Part shown: positions 8,840 to 17,161 of the stretch, piece by piece
Layout: each line of letters opens with the position of its first letter
How positions within the stretch are numbered: position 1 is the first letter of the stretch
Assembly: GCF_022129445.1 (NCBI RefSeq)
Contig: NZ_JADQAQ010000001.1
Location: 1-64,000, forward strand
DNA: 64,000 nt
Direction: 5' to 3'
Origin: Photobacterium sp. Ph5
GTDB taxonomy: Bacteria; Pseudomonadota; Gammaproteobacteria; Enterobacterales; Vibrionaceae
Notes under the pieces: generated by a model
Seen by the model: the letters and a program-made list of their open reading frames with translations, nothing else
Database searches by the model: none
What the model was told of the DNA's origin: nothing
Translations under genes and position numbers: made by a program

Positions 8840-9328
8840 TTAGATACCAGCACGCTTTAACAAGCCAGCCATTAATGCAGAGCTCGATTTAACTTGCTTA
8901 GATTTGTTTTTAAACTCTTTTGCCAATGATGTATCTTTAATTTCATTAGCAATATAAATCATAGAGTTATACATATCTTTCGGTGTTTTAACACGATCTT
9001 TATCGTTTAAAGGCTTCAACAACGTTACAACGTCTGCACCTTTCATTTTATTTTCAGTCGTGTACGCAAGCATTGACTCTAGTAGCTTATCCATATCTAC
9101 CATAAATTCAGAGTTTTCAATGCCCTGCTTTTTCATTTCTTTCAGGTTTTTCTTACGTACCTGCTTAATCACAAATGCAGGTTGGTTAATTTTCTTATAA
9201 CCATAAATACCGGCAATGATTAGTAAAACCACGCCACCTGCTACATAACCCCACACTGAACCTGAAGACTCAGCAACCGGCTGAGCGACAGCAGCAATAT
9301 TTGCAACAGACTCTGGTACATCAGACAT
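8840..9328 (-). CDS. Hypothetical single-pass membrane protein
   Basis: I do not recognise this 162-aa protein. A short polar, Ala/Val/Ser-rich N-terminus is followed by one transmembrane segment (about residues 26-43, GYVAGGVVLLIIAGIYGY). A basic, lysine-rich helical domain follows, containing KQVRKKNLKEMKK, so the topology is probably N-out/C-in by the positive-inside rule. No catalytic motif is apparent. The Shine-Dalgarno AAAGG lies 7 nt before the ATG. It is monocistronic, with a strong terminator directly after it and a 534-bp noncoding region before it. Confidence 0.7.
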   Translation of the reverse strand: MSDVPESVANIAAVAQPVAESSGSVWGYVAGGVVLLIIAGIYGYKKINQPAFVIKQVRKKNLKEMKKQGIENSEFMVDMDKLLESMLAYTTENKMKGADVVTLLKPLNDKDRVKTPKDMYNSMIYIANEIKDTSLAKEFKNKSKQVKSSSALMAGLLKRAGI

Positions 9329-9862
9329 ATTTGTAACCTTTTACTTTAGGAATTCGGAATGCGGCGAGACAGTATCACCAACTCGGTAAACAACAATGTG
9401 TTTTATGAAAATTCAATTCAAATAGAGTGACCGAGTTCAAATATGGGGCCATTCTGCCGTTTTCACTAACAAAAATAAAGCATTAATCGCACACTTTTTA
9501 ACCACATTTTGTTAACTAGTTGTCTCACCACAAAAAGTTCGCGCTATTATCTCATGCTATTCGTTATTTGCTATGAATAATTATAGTCAATTACACATTA
9601 CCTATTATTTTGTGATCCTATTTACACCTAATGTTATATCGGCATAAGATTTATGATTATAGATTGGTCAATTTATCATCAACCCTGCATAGCAAGCCTC
9701 TTTCGCTTAATACGCCGTTGTTGAAATAAATAGAAATCGCAAGGAAAGGAGCTAAATACAAAACAGGAATTTATTAATAACTATACAAATAGTATTCAGT
9801 ACATGATGTATCTAAGGTAATTAATTGAAAGTATTACAGATAGGAAAACAGGAATTGCAGAT
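9329..9862. other. 534-bp noncoding region between hypothetical gene and 4.5S RNA
   Basis: The stretch is AT-rich with no credible ORF and no stem plus T-run. The only structure noted is a distant inverted repeat (AACTCGGT near 9380 with ACCGAGTT near 9430) just upstream of the minus-strand gene, which could be a leader hairpin or an operator pair. Confidence 0.4.
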
Positions 9863-9978
9863 GGGTGGAAGCCCCCACCAGCCACATCCCGGCACACACA
9901 TCGCCTGCTGCGGTTGCTCCCTTCCGGGCCTGGCCGAGTTCACAAGTTAGTGTTGCGGGAGGACCAATGGGGGCCTCC
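9863..9978 (-). ncRNA. ffs: 4.5S RNA (signal recognition particle RNA)
   Basis: On the minus strand this has the bacterial SRP RNA hallmarks. The apical loop region GGCCCGGAAGGGAGCA holds the GGAA tetraloop, and the symmetric and asymmetric internal loops that bind Ffh are present, including the segment ending GTGTGCCGGGATG. The ends GGAGGCCCCCA and TGGGGGCTTCC pair over about 11 bp with one G-U. The mature molecule is about 112-116 nt. It forms SRP with Ffh for co-translational membrane targeting. The 3' end is uncertain by a few nucleotides (9863-9867). Confidence 0.96.
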
Positions 9979-10011
9979 ATAGATTCTTTGTCTCTTGCGA
10001 GAACGGAAAGG

Positions 10012-10040
10012 ATTATCTATTAAGCGCATCGATATTGCAA
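10012..10040 (-). promoter_or_regulatory. Sigma-70 promoter of ffs
   Basis: On the minus strand TTGCAA (10040-10035) and GATAAT (10017-10012) are separated by exactly 17 bp. The predicted start near 10005 leaves a leader of about 27 nt before the mature 4.5S 5' end, matching the RNase P-processed precursor known in E. coli. Confidence 0.75.
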
Positions 10041-10130
10041 GCCGTTATATAACAACAATCGTTTAAGTGTGCGTTATTTATCCAAACACTAAGATATTGA
10101 AAATAAAACCATCACCTTCATTCTTTTAAC

Positions 10131-10865
10131 TTACTCTTCTTCCTCGGGATCTTCTAATAGTGACTCACCAAGCAAGCCTCCGCCAAGTACAAGTAACCAA
10201 GACACTAATATTGGGTTAGCAACATCAAATTGCGGCATGATAACAAGCGTAGCAAAGCCTACAGCTGGTAATACACATGCTAATTTGGGGATCCACTCAT
10301 CAAGATGTAGTTTATTTAAAGACTGAAGTGCCGCAATAATACCGGTTACACATAAAGACAATAATGCGGCGTGCTCCATACCACCACCCCATAAAGGGAT
10401 CACCAGAATAATAGGCCACCATGTATTCCCTTCTATTGGTCGCCAACTTCTTGCAGCAAACCAAATAATTGTAATACCAATAATTTGAATGACAGTCGCA
10501 CCAATTGAACCTGGAAGTTTACCTTCTGCTTGTAATGCCATTAACCCAGCATTCATCGCTAATACAATTGAAATCATCAATGAGCCTAGCTGCCAACATC
10601 CCTTCGGTGAGGTGCAAATCATCAAAATGGGTAACATCATAAATAAACTTACAGACAACGCGACAGGCTGTTCAGGCAACACATAACCAAATGCCCCTAA
10701 CCCGATTAATAATAACCATGCAGCAACCCCACCTTGAGGTAACAACCATAATGCAGGGATAGCAAGCGCAAGAATAGGTAACTCCCCTTGACTGTGCGCT
10801 AAGGCATTTACCCCTAATACGGTTAATAATAGAGTGACAGTGATCAGCATTGTTTTATACAACAT
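10131..10865 (-). CDS. Hypothetical polytopic membrane protein
   Basis: I do not recognise this 244-aa, very hydrophobic protein with about eight predicted membrane segments and an acidic C-terminal tail (LLEDPEEEE). I chose the ATG at 10865 over an in-frame ATG at 10919 because AAGGAGGTG, a near-perfect Shine-Dalgarno, lies directly upstream of the internal start. The longer form would also run into the divergent atl promoter. Pro/Gly-rich helices suggest a transporter-like or envelope role, but no family signature is visible. It lies head to head with the alkyltransferase-like gene, 68 bp apart. Confidence 0.7.
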   Translation of the reverse strand: MLYKTMLITVTLLLTVLGVNALAHSQGELPILALAIPALWLLPQGGVAAWLLLIGLGAFGYVLPEQPVALSVSLFMMLPILMICTSPKGCWQLGSLMISIVLAMNAGLMALQAEGKLPGSIGATVIQIIGITIIWFAARSWRPIEGNTWWPIILVIPLWGGGMEHAALLSLCVTGIIAALQSLNKLHLDEWIPKLACVLPAVGFATLVIMPQFDVANPILVSWLLVLGGGLLGESLLEDPEEEE

Positions 10866-10933
10866 GGCAACACCTCCTTGCGTTATCCTGTTGTTTAAGA
10901 AAAGATAGGATTTTTCCATCTCTAATTATAAAT

Positions 10934-11245
10934 ATGGACGATTTTTCTCACCAAATCTATAGCCAAGTGTATCAAATACCTGTTGGTAAAATATCGACTT
11001 ATGGCGATATTGCTAAATTTTCAGGGTTTCCTGGCTATGCACGGCAAGTCGGCCGCTTACTCGCTAACCTTCCCCAAAATTCAACGTTACCTTGGCATCG
11101 TGTTATTAATAGCCAAGGAAAAATTTCATTATGTGATGACGGTAGAGTTCGTCAAATAGAAGCGTTGCGTAATGAAGGCATTTTAGTGACAGAACAAGGA
11201 CGAGTAAGCCTTAAAGCATATCGTTGGGATGGGTACCCTGAATAA
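10934..11245 (+). CDS. Alkyltransferase-like protein (Atl/YbaZ family)
   Basis: This 103-aa protein consists only of the DNA-binding domain of O6-alkylguanine-DNA alkyltransferase. The normal PCHRV active site is PWHRVI, so Trp replaces the reactive Cys as in E. coli Atl (YbaZ). Such proteins bind O6-alkylguanine and hand the lesion to nucleotide excision repair instead of removing the alkyl group. The helix-turn-helix with the Arg finger (GYARQVGRLL) is present. Start at 10934 is chosen because the protein then begins with the conserved MDDFSHQIY helix; the upstream extension in frame is not family-like. YbaY and TesB follow, as in E. coli. Confidence 0.88.
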   Translation: MDDFSHQIYSQVYQIPVGKISTYGDIAKFSGFPGYARQVGRLLANLPQNSTLPWHRVINSQGKISLCDDGRVRQIEALRNEGILVTEQGRVSLKAYRWDGYPE

Positions 11246-11248
11246 CAA

Positions 11249-11299
11249 AATGCCCGACCATCTTATTTCAATGAAAAGAAATAGAGTAAATCGGGCATT
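11249..11299. terminator. Hairpin between convergent atl and ybaY-like genes
   Basis: A perfect 9-bp stem (11249-11257 with 11291-11299) encloses a 33-nt loop. It lies between two converging genes and probably acts as a shared 3' end. Confidence 0.55.
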
Positions 11300-11324
11300 G
11301 CTAATCTTGTATAAAACGGTTGGC

Positions 11325-11747
11325 TTACACTTTCACCAATGGAATATCTAGGTGTGTCGTTTTTAACGGTTCAATACTCAAATCTGCTGTTGATTGATTA
11401 CTGAATAACACTTCATCATTGATTTCAATCTTAGCAATAACACGATATAAGGTATCTGGCTTTAATTTACTTTTCACATAATTCAACGTGAAAGAAACAG
11501 GTGGCTGTTCACCTTCAGCTAAAAATGAATGTTGGCTGATAACTTTACTCGTATCATGATCGGCTTGAGTAGACTGTTCAACCAATGACACAATAATGCG
11601 TGCATTATTCGGTAACACCACACGCTCACGATAACTCACAGTGCCACTTAATGTTCCAACATCACTGTCGGTCGGCATGAAGTTAGTACAAGCGGTGATC
11701 ACAAGCGCTGCAATCAAAACCCCAAACCATGCAAAAGAATTTTTCAT
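11325..11747 (-). CDS. YbaY-family lipoprotein
   Basis: This 140-aa lipoprotein has a short signal peptide ending in the lipobox Ile-Thr-Ala-Cys (Cys20). The mature part matches the YbaY-like/META-adjacent type-III secretion lipochaperone-like fold: GTLSGTVSYRERVVLPNNARI-type opening, a Phe-Thr-Leu-Asn-Tyr core and a final strand LKTTHLDIPLV. Its residue after the lipid Cys is Thr, which favours outer-membrane sorting. Function is unknown in any species. Placement between atl and tesB is conserved with E. coli ybaZ-ybaY-tesB. Confidence 0.8.
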   Translation of the reverse strand: MKNSFAWFGVLIAALVITACTNFMPTDSDVGTLSGTVSYRERVVLPNNARIIVSLVEQSTQADHDTSKVISQHSFLAEGEQPPVSFTLNYVKSKLKPDTLYRVIAKIEINDEVLFSNQSTADLSIEPLKTTHLDIPLVKV

Positions 11748-11872
11748 ATTCTTCTCTATTAATCCCTAATCTATATTGCTATAAAGCTCAAATATAATAA
11801 AACCAATCCAATCTCTATTTGAACTTGATTTCCCTAAATCATACTGATAGTAACATAATTAACGGTGTTTAG

Positions 11873-12730
11873 ATGAGTAAAGAACTGAATGAACTTCTCA
11901 ATCTTCTACAATTAGAACAACTTGAACTTGATCTTTTCAGAGGTCAAAGTGAAAACCTTGGCCTACCGCAAGTATATGGTGGCCAAGTGATTGGTCAGTC
12001 ATTATCTGCAGCTAAGCAAACGGTAGAAAAAGAACGCTACTTACACTCCTTTCATAGCTACTTTTTACGTCCAGGTAATCCTGAAAAACCTATCATTTAT
12101 GATGTGGAAAAATTACGTGATGGTAAAAGCTTTAGTACTCGTCGTGTAAAAGCGATCCAAAATGGCGAGCCTATTTTTTTCTTAACGGCTTCTTACCAAG
12201 CAAATGAAGAAGGATTTAATCACCAATCAGCAATGCCCAATGTAGCTGGACCTGAAGGTTTTGCGTCTGAAACTCAACTTGTTGATGCCATTGCGCAATA
12301 TTTACCTCCCAAAATAGTGGAAACCTTTGGTAAAAAACGTCCAGTTGAAGTTCGTCCAGTAACTGTTATTAATCCCTTAAAACCAACAGTTGCAGAGCCT
12401 AAACAATATTTATGGATTAAAGCTAATGGCACTATGCCAGAAGATCTGAATATTCATCACTATCTATTGGCTTATGCATCTGATTGGGGCTTTCTTGTAA
12501 CATCACTGCACCCACATGGCGTAACATTATTTAGTCCGAATATGCAAGTCGCAACAATTGATCATTCAATGTGGTTTCACCGCCCATTCAAAATGGATGA
12601 ATGGCTGCTTTATGCTATTGATAGCCCTTCAGCAAGTGGTTCTCGCGGTCTTGTTCGTGGTGAGATTTATAACCAAGAAGGTGAACTCGTCGCATCGGCA
12701 GTACAAGAAGGATTGATCCGTCAACGATAA
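11873..12730 (+). CDS. tesB: Acyl-CoA thioesterase II TesB
   Basis: This 285-aa double-hotdog thioesterase hydrolyses medium- and long-chain acyl-CoA to free fatty acid and CoA, matching E. coli TesB (286 aa) end to end. The N-terminal hotdog has [13 protein letters not shown] and [11 protein letters not shown]. The C-terminal half has ASDWG (catalytic Asp), [13 protein letters not shown] (Ser/Thr) and the final VQEGLIR (catalytic Gln). It reads away from the YbaY-like gene and ends at a bidirectional terminator shared with the Lrp-family regulator. Confidence 0.95.
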   Translation: MSKELNELLNLLQLEQLELDLFRGQSENLGLPQVYGGQVIGQSLSAAKQTVEKERYLHSFHSYFLRPGNPEKPIIYDVEKLRDGKSFSTRRVKAIQNGEPIFFLTASYQANEEGFNHQSAMPNVAGPEGFASETQLVDAIAQYLPPKIVETFGKKRPVEVRPVTVINPLKPTVAEPKQYLWIKANGTMPEDLNIHHYLLAYASDWGFLVTSLHPHGVTLFSPNMQVATIDHSMWFHRPFKMDEWLLYAIDSPSASGSRGLVRGEIYNQEGELVASAVQEGLIRQR

Positions 12731-12753
12731 ACTTATCGGCTGAATGTTAACGC

Positions 12754-12795
12754 AATCAAGGCAGCCACTAGTAATAAATAGTAGCTGCCTTGATT
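12754..12795. terminator. Bidirectional terminator after tesB
   Basis: A perfect 12-bp stem (12754-12765 with 12784-12795) is extended inwards by ACTA/TAGT pairing. It sits between tesB and the convergent regulator gene. Confidence 0.8.
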
Positions 12796-12803
12796 ATATA
12801 GCC

Positions 12804-13265
12804 TTAGACCGGTAATGCCGTTGTGTATTTAAGGGGCTCCATTGCAAATGTCGATGTTACATTCGTTAGCCCCTCAATGCTGTTCACTAATTTCTTATAA
12901 AACAGATCAAAAGCCTGCATATCTGCAACTTGTACTTTCATCATGTAATCATAATCACCCGCCATACGGTAGAATTCCATTACCTCTGGGAACTCTTCAA
13001 CCGTATGAACAAAACCGTTATACCACTCTTTAGAATGATTACTGGTTTTAATCTGCACAAATGCTATAAAAGATAATCCAAGTTTTGCAGCATCTAATAG
13101 CGCAACACGTTGACGTAATATGCCGTCTTCTTCTAAACGCTTTAGCCTTTTCCAGCATGGCGTGGTCGTTAAATTAACGGCTTCTGCTAATTCAGATAAC
13201 GCCAACGTTGCGTCTTGTTGTAACAAACGCAGCAATGTTCTATCTACAGCATCTAAACTTGACAT
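12804..13265 (-). CDS. Lrp/AsnC-family regulator (DecR-like)
   Basis: This 153-aa regulator has an N-terminal winged helix-turn-helix ([39 protein letters not shown]) and a C-terminal RAM ligand-binding domain (GDYDYMMKV). I chose the ATG at 13265 because MSSLDAVDR is the usual Lrp start; the in-frame upstream 37 residues look like promoter DNA. It is divergent from a cysteine-desulfhydrase-like gene. In E. coli the Lrp-family DecR (YbaO), encoded in the same neighbourhood as queC and tesB, activates cysteine detoxification. An analogous role, sensing cysteine and switching on the neighbour, is a reasonable inference. Confidence 0.88.
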   Translation of the reverse strand: MSSLDAVDRTLLRLLQQDATLALSELAEAVNLTTTPCWKRLKRLEEDGILRQRVALLDAAKLGLSFIAFVQIKTSNHSKEWYNGFVHTVEEFPEVMEFYRMAGDYDYMMKVQVADMQAFDLFYKKLVNSIEGLTNVTSTFAMEPLKYTTALPV

Positions 13266-13426
13266 CCCGTACCACCAATAAGCAATTAAATAGAAATATT
13301 TTCTAAATTTTATCGTTTTATTGCAAAACAAAGCAAAGACTTTTCCCTGTAACTTGGTAATATACTTGTTAAGCAATCAACATAAAGACAACAACAATAA
13401 TAAAATCAATACAGTGGAGTCACGCT

Positions 13427-14497
13427 ATGACACAACAACTAAACAATCAATGGGTTAATAACGCCATTCGTAAAATTGATGCCGATTACCAACGCTCAGC
13501 AGATACCCACTTAATTAAATTAGAGTTACCTAGCTTAGACGGTATTGATATTTATCTTAAAGATGAAAGCACACATCCGACAGGAAGCTTAAAACACCGT
13601 CTTGCTCGTTCGTTATTCCTATATGCTTTATGTAACGGTTGGATTAAAGAAGGTACACCGATCATTGAATCCTCATCAGGTAGTACCGCAGTTTCTGAAG
13701 CATATTTTGCACGTTTACTTGGTTTGCCATTTATTGCTGTCGTACCACGTAAAACAGCGTGTAAAAAAATAGAACAAATTAAGTTTTATGGTGGTAGCGC
13801 CCATTTTGTTGATTCTCCTGCTGCGATTTATGACGAATCTCGCCGTTTAGCAAAAGAGTTAAATGGTCATTATATGGATCAATTCACCTATGCTGAGCGT
13901 GCTACCGACTGGCGTGGTAATAACAATATTGCGAACAGTATTTTTGACCAAATGAAGTTAGAGCGCTTCCCTATCCCAAGTTGGATTGTAATGAGCCCTG
14001 GTACTGGTGGTACATCAGCAACAATTGGTCGTTATATTCGTTACCAAATGCAACCAACACAACTGTGTGTTGTTGATCCAGAGAACTCAGTGTTCCACGA
14101 TTTCTTTACGCATCGAGATAATACGATCACAGGCAACACAGGTAGCCGTATTGAAGGTATTGGTCGCCCTCGAGTTGAACCAAGCTTTATTCCTGATGTG
14201 ATCAATGAAATGCGTAAGATCCCAGATGCGGCAAGTGTTGCAACTATTCACTGGTTAGAAAAAATTATCGGTCGAAAAGCGGGAGCATCTACAGGTACTA
14301 ATTTATTTGGTGTATTACAAATTGCCGCAGAAATGAAGCAACGAGGTGAAACAGGCTCAATTGTTACACTACTTTGTGACAGTGGTGAACGTTACCTTGA
14401 CACCTACTACAATCCAGAATGGATTACAGAAAATATTGGTGATTTATCTACCTATACCAAACAATTAGAACAACTAGAAAAACAGGGACAATGGTAA
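13427..14497 (+). CDS. PLP-dependent cysteine synthase-family enzyme, probable L-cysteine desulfhydrase
   Basis: This 356-aa fold-type II PLP enzyme is related to cysteine synthase. The Schiff-base lysine is Lys56 in PTGSLKHR, the substrate loop is SSSGSTA (about 84-90), and the phosphate-binding loop is SPGTGGTSATIG. The substitution pattern around Lys56 (SLKHRLARSLFLYA) matches the Cds1-type cysteine desulfhydrase group rather than CysK/CysM, so release of H2S, pyruvate and ammonia from cysteine is favoured. It has its own terminator. The divergent Lrp-family gene is the likely regulator. The exact substrate is inferred, not seen. Confidence 0.82.
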   Translation: MTQQLNNQWVNNAIRKIDADYQRSADTHLIKLELPSLDGIDIYLKDESTHPTGSLKHRLARSLFLYALCNGWIKEGTPIIESSSGSTAVSEAYFARLLGLPFIAVVPRKTACKKIEQIKFYGGSAHFVDSPAAIYDESRRLAKELNGHYMDQFTYAERATDWRGNNNIANSIFDQMKLERFPIPSWIVMSPGTGGTSATIGRYIRYQMQPTQLCVVDPENSVFHDFFTHRDNTITGNTGSRIEGIGRPRVEPSFIPDVINEMRKIPDAASVATIHWLEKIIGRKAGASTGTNLFGVLQIAAEMKQRGETGSIVTLLCDSGERYLDTYYNPEWITENIGDLSTYTKQLEQLEKQGQW

Positions 14498-14535
14498 ATC
14501 CCTAACTCAATAAATCTTTAATCGAACAACCCCCT

Positions 14536-14570
14536 GGGGAGGTTAGCCACAGCGCCTCCCCCTCCTTTTT
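14536..14570 (+). terminator. Rho-independent terminator of the desulfhydrase gene
   Basis: A perfect GGGGAGG/CCTCCCC stem (14536-14542 with 14555-14561) is followed by CTCC and five T. Confidence 0.75.
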
Positions 14571-14656
14571 AAACTTTGTGTCTGTGTGCGTTGAACGTTG
14601 ATAAACCAAGTACTTGCCTTAGCTTGAAATATCTTTAAACGTGATACGCTATTTTT

Positions 14657-14683
14657 GCCGCACTTTTATGTGCGGCTTTTTTT
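14657..14683 (+). terminator. Second plus-strand Rho-independent terminator
   Basis: A perfect 7-bp stem (14657-14663 with 14670-14676) and a 6-nt loop are followed by seven T. It lies between the first terminator and queC. Confidence 0.85.
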
Positions 14684-14730
14684 CGTCGATGCCATCTAAA
14701 ACTTTGCACAGACCAACAGCTGAGTTAGCA

Positions 14731-14760
14731 TAGATAAACGTTCTAAAGAATGTTTATCTA
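14731..14760 (+). promoter_or_regulatory. 12-bp hairpin in the queC leader
   Basis: Arms 14731-14742 and 14749-14760 pair with one G-U around a 6-nt loop. A second small hairpin (CCGA/TCGG, 14761-14774) follows, then the queC ribosome-binding site. It does not resemble the known preQ1 riboswitch classes. Confidence 0.45.
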
Positions 14761-14800
14761 CCGACTGTTTCTCGGTAATTTTTCAAAAAGGATCACTTAA

Positions 14801-15496
14801 ATGTCAAAAGCAGTTGTTGTTTTCAGTGGCGGTCAAGATTCAACTACGTGCCTTATTCAAGCTCTGGCACATTACGATGAAGTTCACTGCATTACTTTTG
14901 ATTATGGTCAACGCCATAAACTAGAGATTGAAGTGGCTGAAGCTATTGCCAAAGATCTTGGCGTAACAGCGCATAAAGTAATGGATGTCGGTTTATTAAA
15001 TGAATTAGCGATTAGTTCATTAACGCGTGACAATATTGCTGTTTCTCATGAATTACAAGAAAACGGGTTACCAAATTCCTTTGTTCCTGGTCGTAATATC
15101 CTATTTTTAACATTGGCTGGTATTTACGCCTACCAAATTGGTGCGGAAACCGTTATTACTGGTGTATGTGAAACCGACTTTTCTGGCTACCCTGATTGCC
15201 GTGATGAATTTGTTAAGTCATTAAACCAATCTTTAGTGCTTGGTATGGATCGTCCATTAACGATTGCAACGCCATTAATGTGGCTCAACAAAGCTGAAAC
15301 ATGGGCATTAGCAGATCAATACCAAAAACTAGACTACGTTCGTGAAAAAACACTGACTTGCTATAACGGTATTATTGGTGACGGTTGTGGTGATTGTCCA
15401 TCTTGTGATTTGCGTCGAGCAGGACTTAATGATTACTTAGATCACAAAGCCACTGTGATGAACGCTCTGAAAGAAAAGCAAGCGCAGCAAGCATAA
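14801..15496 (+). CDS. queC: 7-cyano-7-deazaguanine synthase QueC
   Basis: This 231-aa ATP-dependent ligase converts 7-carboxy-7-deazaguanine and ammonia to preQ0 in queuosine biosynthesis. An N-terminal PP-loop SGGQDSTT (residues 10-17) binds ATP. The C-terminal zinc site has Cys187, Cys196, Cys199 and Cys202 (CYNG and CGDCPSC), as in E. coli. [11 protein letters not shown] and [14 protein letters not shown] are also family blocks. It is monocistronic, with an unusual hairpin-rich leader and a hairpin terminator after it. Confidence 0.96.
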   Translation: MSKAVVVFSGGQDSTTCLIQALAHYDEVHCITFDYGQRHKLEIEVAEAIAKDLGVTAHKVMDVGLLNELAISSLTRDNIAVSHELQENGLPNSFVPGRNILFLTLAGIYAYQIGAETVITGVCETDFSGYPDCRDEFVKSLNQSLVLGMDRPLTIATPLMWLNKAETWALADQYQKLDYVREKTLTCYNGIIGDGCGDCPSCDLRRAGLNDYLDHKATVMNALKEKQAQQA

Positions 15497-15515
15497 TAAC
15501 CACTGAGTGACATAT

Positions 15516-15561
15516 AAAAACGGCATGATGATACTGAGAAAGTAACCACCATGCCGTTTTT
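15516..15561. terminator. Bidirectional terminator after queC
   Basis: The stem AAAAACGGCATG (15516-15527) with CATGCCGTTTTT (15550-15561) is flanked by A and T runs. It lies between convergent queC and prmB. Confidence 0.85.
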
Positions 15562-15587
15562 CTTAATCGTGTTTAACTGCGCTTTAA

Positions 15588-16520
15588 TTAATCGCGAAAA
15601 GCGGCAAAATCATCGGCACAATCAACAAGCTGATCACGTGTTAACATAAACACACCGTGACCACCATTTTCAAACTCTAACCATGTGAATGGAATATGCG
15701 GATATTGATCTTCCATGTGGATCATGGAGTTACCCACTTCACAGATCAAGAAGCCGTCATCTTTTAGATAATCAGGTGCATTCGCTAAAATACAACGCAC
15801 TAAATCTAAACCATCAAACCCTGCCGCAAGACCAAGTTCAGGCTCATGACGGAACTCATCAGGTAGACTATCCATATCTTCTTGATCCACATACGGTGGA
15901 TTAGACACGATAAAGTCATACTTATCTTTTGGAACATCACGAAGCAAATCAGAACGAAGTGGGATCACTTGTTGCTCTAAACCGTGATCAGCGATATTCT
16001 GCTCTGCAACAGCCAGCGCCTCAGGTGAAATATCAACGATATCCACTTCCGCTTCTGGGAACATGTGTGCACACGCAATACCAATACAACCACTACCCGT
16101 ACATAAATCCATGATACGTGTAGGCTCTTGGCTTAAAAGTGGTTCAAAACGGTTTTCAATCAATTCGCCAATCGGAGAACGTGGAATAAGAACACGCTCA
16201 TCAACGAAGAATTCCATACCACAGAAATAAGCAATATTAGTGAGGTATGATACAGGTGTGCGATCATCGATACGGCGAATAACGCGCTCAACAATACGCT
16301 GACGCTCACTACGAGTTAAACGAGAATCTCGAACTTCAGGTGGAACATCTAACGGTAAATACAATGTAGGAAGAACAAGCTGAACCGCTTCATCCCACGC
16401 ATTATCGGTACCGTGACCATAAAATAGACCTGCGGCATTGAAACGACTTACCGTCCAACGTAACATGTCTTGCAATGTATGAAGTTCGTTGACAGCTTCG
16501 TCGACAAAAATCTTATCCAA
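15588..16520 (-). CDS. prmB: Ribosomal protein L3 N5-glutamine methyltransferase PrmB
   Basis: This SAM-dependent methyltransferase modifies a Gln of ribosomal protein L3. Visible blocks are the SAM loop [15 protein letters not shown], the catalytic SNPPYVD and the N-terminal helical domain with [17 protein letters not shown] favour a TTG start at 16520: CGGAGG lies 5 nt upstream, the protein then opens [12 protein letters not shown] like E. coli PrmB, and the length becomes 310 aa, the usual size. The in-frame ATG at 16544 would add eight residues and lacks a good Shine-Dalgarno. It is divergent from smrB. Confidence 0.93.
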   Translation of the reverse strand: MDKIFVDEAVNELHTLQDMLRWTVSRFNAAGLFYGHGTDNAWDEAVQLVLPTLYLPLDVPPEVRDSRLTRSERQRIVERVIRRIDDRTPVSYLTNIAYFCGMEFFVDERVLIPRSPIGELIENRFEPLLSQEPTRIMDLCTGSGCIGIACAHMFPEAEVDIVDISPEALAVAEQNIADHGLEQQVIPLRSDLLRDVPKDKYDFIVSNPPYVDQEDMDSLPDEFRHEPELGLAAGFDGLDLVRCILANAPDYLKDDGFLICEVGNSMIHMEDQYPHIPFTWLEFENGGHGVFMLTRDQLVDCADDFAAFRD

Positions 16521-16573
16521 AATAGCCTCCGAAAAACGCGACATTACCGCTATATAGTTGTTGGAATTTCATT

Positions 16574-17104
16574 ATGAGTAAAAAAGATCCAAACTTTGAT
16601 GAAGAGATTGCTCTCTTCAAAGATGCGATAAAAGGCGTAAAAAAGTTTTCGCATGATACCATAATCACGCCACGCAAACAGACTTCAAAAGCTGATAAAG
16701 CAAAAGTCATGGGCAAAGAAAGTCAAAACCATGAATTTTATTTCTCAGATGAGTTTGAGCCTCATCTTAATGAAAATGGCCCAGTACAATATGCGCGCGA
16801 TGGTGTCTCTAAGTATGAAGTAAAAAAATTACGTCGTGGCGTTTATGTACCTGACATTTACTTAGATATGCACGGAATGACACAACAAGAAGCCAAGCGA
16901 GAACTCGCCGCTATGATTGCAGCGTGTATTAAAGAAAATGTGTCTTGTGCGTGTGTGATGCACGGTATCGGAAAGCATATTTTGAAACAAAAAGCGCCGA
17001 TGTGGTTGGCTCAACATCCGGATGTACTCGCTTTTCACCAAGCTCCGCTTGAATTTGGTGGTAATGGCGCATTATTAGTGCTTATCGAAATACCTGAAAG
17101 ATAA
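16574..17104 (+). CDS. smrB: Smr-domain ribosome rescue endonuclease SmrB
   Basis: This 176-aa protein has a charged N-terminal extension and a C-terminal Smr domain (about residues 90-175). The domain carries LDMHGMTQQEAK (DLHG-type motif, here D-M-H-G) and VMHGIGKHILK (HGxG motif). SmrB cleaves mRNA at collided ribosomes, feeding stalled complexes to trans-translation. It is divergent from prmB, whose product methylates L3, and sixA lies one gene away, the same set as E. coli prmB-smrB-sixA. A hairpin follows the stop codon. Confidence 0.92.
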   Translation: MSKKDPNFDEEIALFKDAIKGVKKFSHDTIITPRKQTSKADKAKVMGKESQNHEFYFSDEFEPHLNENGPVQYARDGVSKYEVKKLRRGVYVPDIYLDMHGMTQQEAKRELAAMIAACIKENVSCACVMHGIGKHILKQKAPMWLAQHPDVLAFHQAPLEFGGNGALLVLIEIPER

Positions 17105-17112
17105 ATGAACAT

Positions 17113-17150
17113 CGAGTAAGCAAGATTTATATCGCAATATCACTTACTCG
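17113..17150. terminator. Hairpin after smrB
   Basis: A perfect 8-bp CGAGTAAG/CTTACTCG stem has a 22-nt loop and lies between convergent smrB and the lipoprotein gene. Confidence 0.5.
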
Positions 17151-17161
17151 GTTGTTCTATT

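Larger units (their letters stand above)
14498..14800. other. 303-bp gap before queC with two terminators and a leader hairpin
   Basis: The gap contains two successive plus-strand Rho-independent terminators (14536-14570 and 14657-14683) and a 12-bp leader hairpin at 14731-14760. The Shine-Dalgarno AAAGGA precedes queC. There is no ORF. The 86 bp between the terminators has no clear promoter. Confidence 0.5.

Noticed and set aside
14731-14800. preQ1 riboswitch before queC
   Set aside because: The hairpins lack the conserved C-rich loop and A-rich tail of preQ1-I and the pseudoknot features of the other classes.
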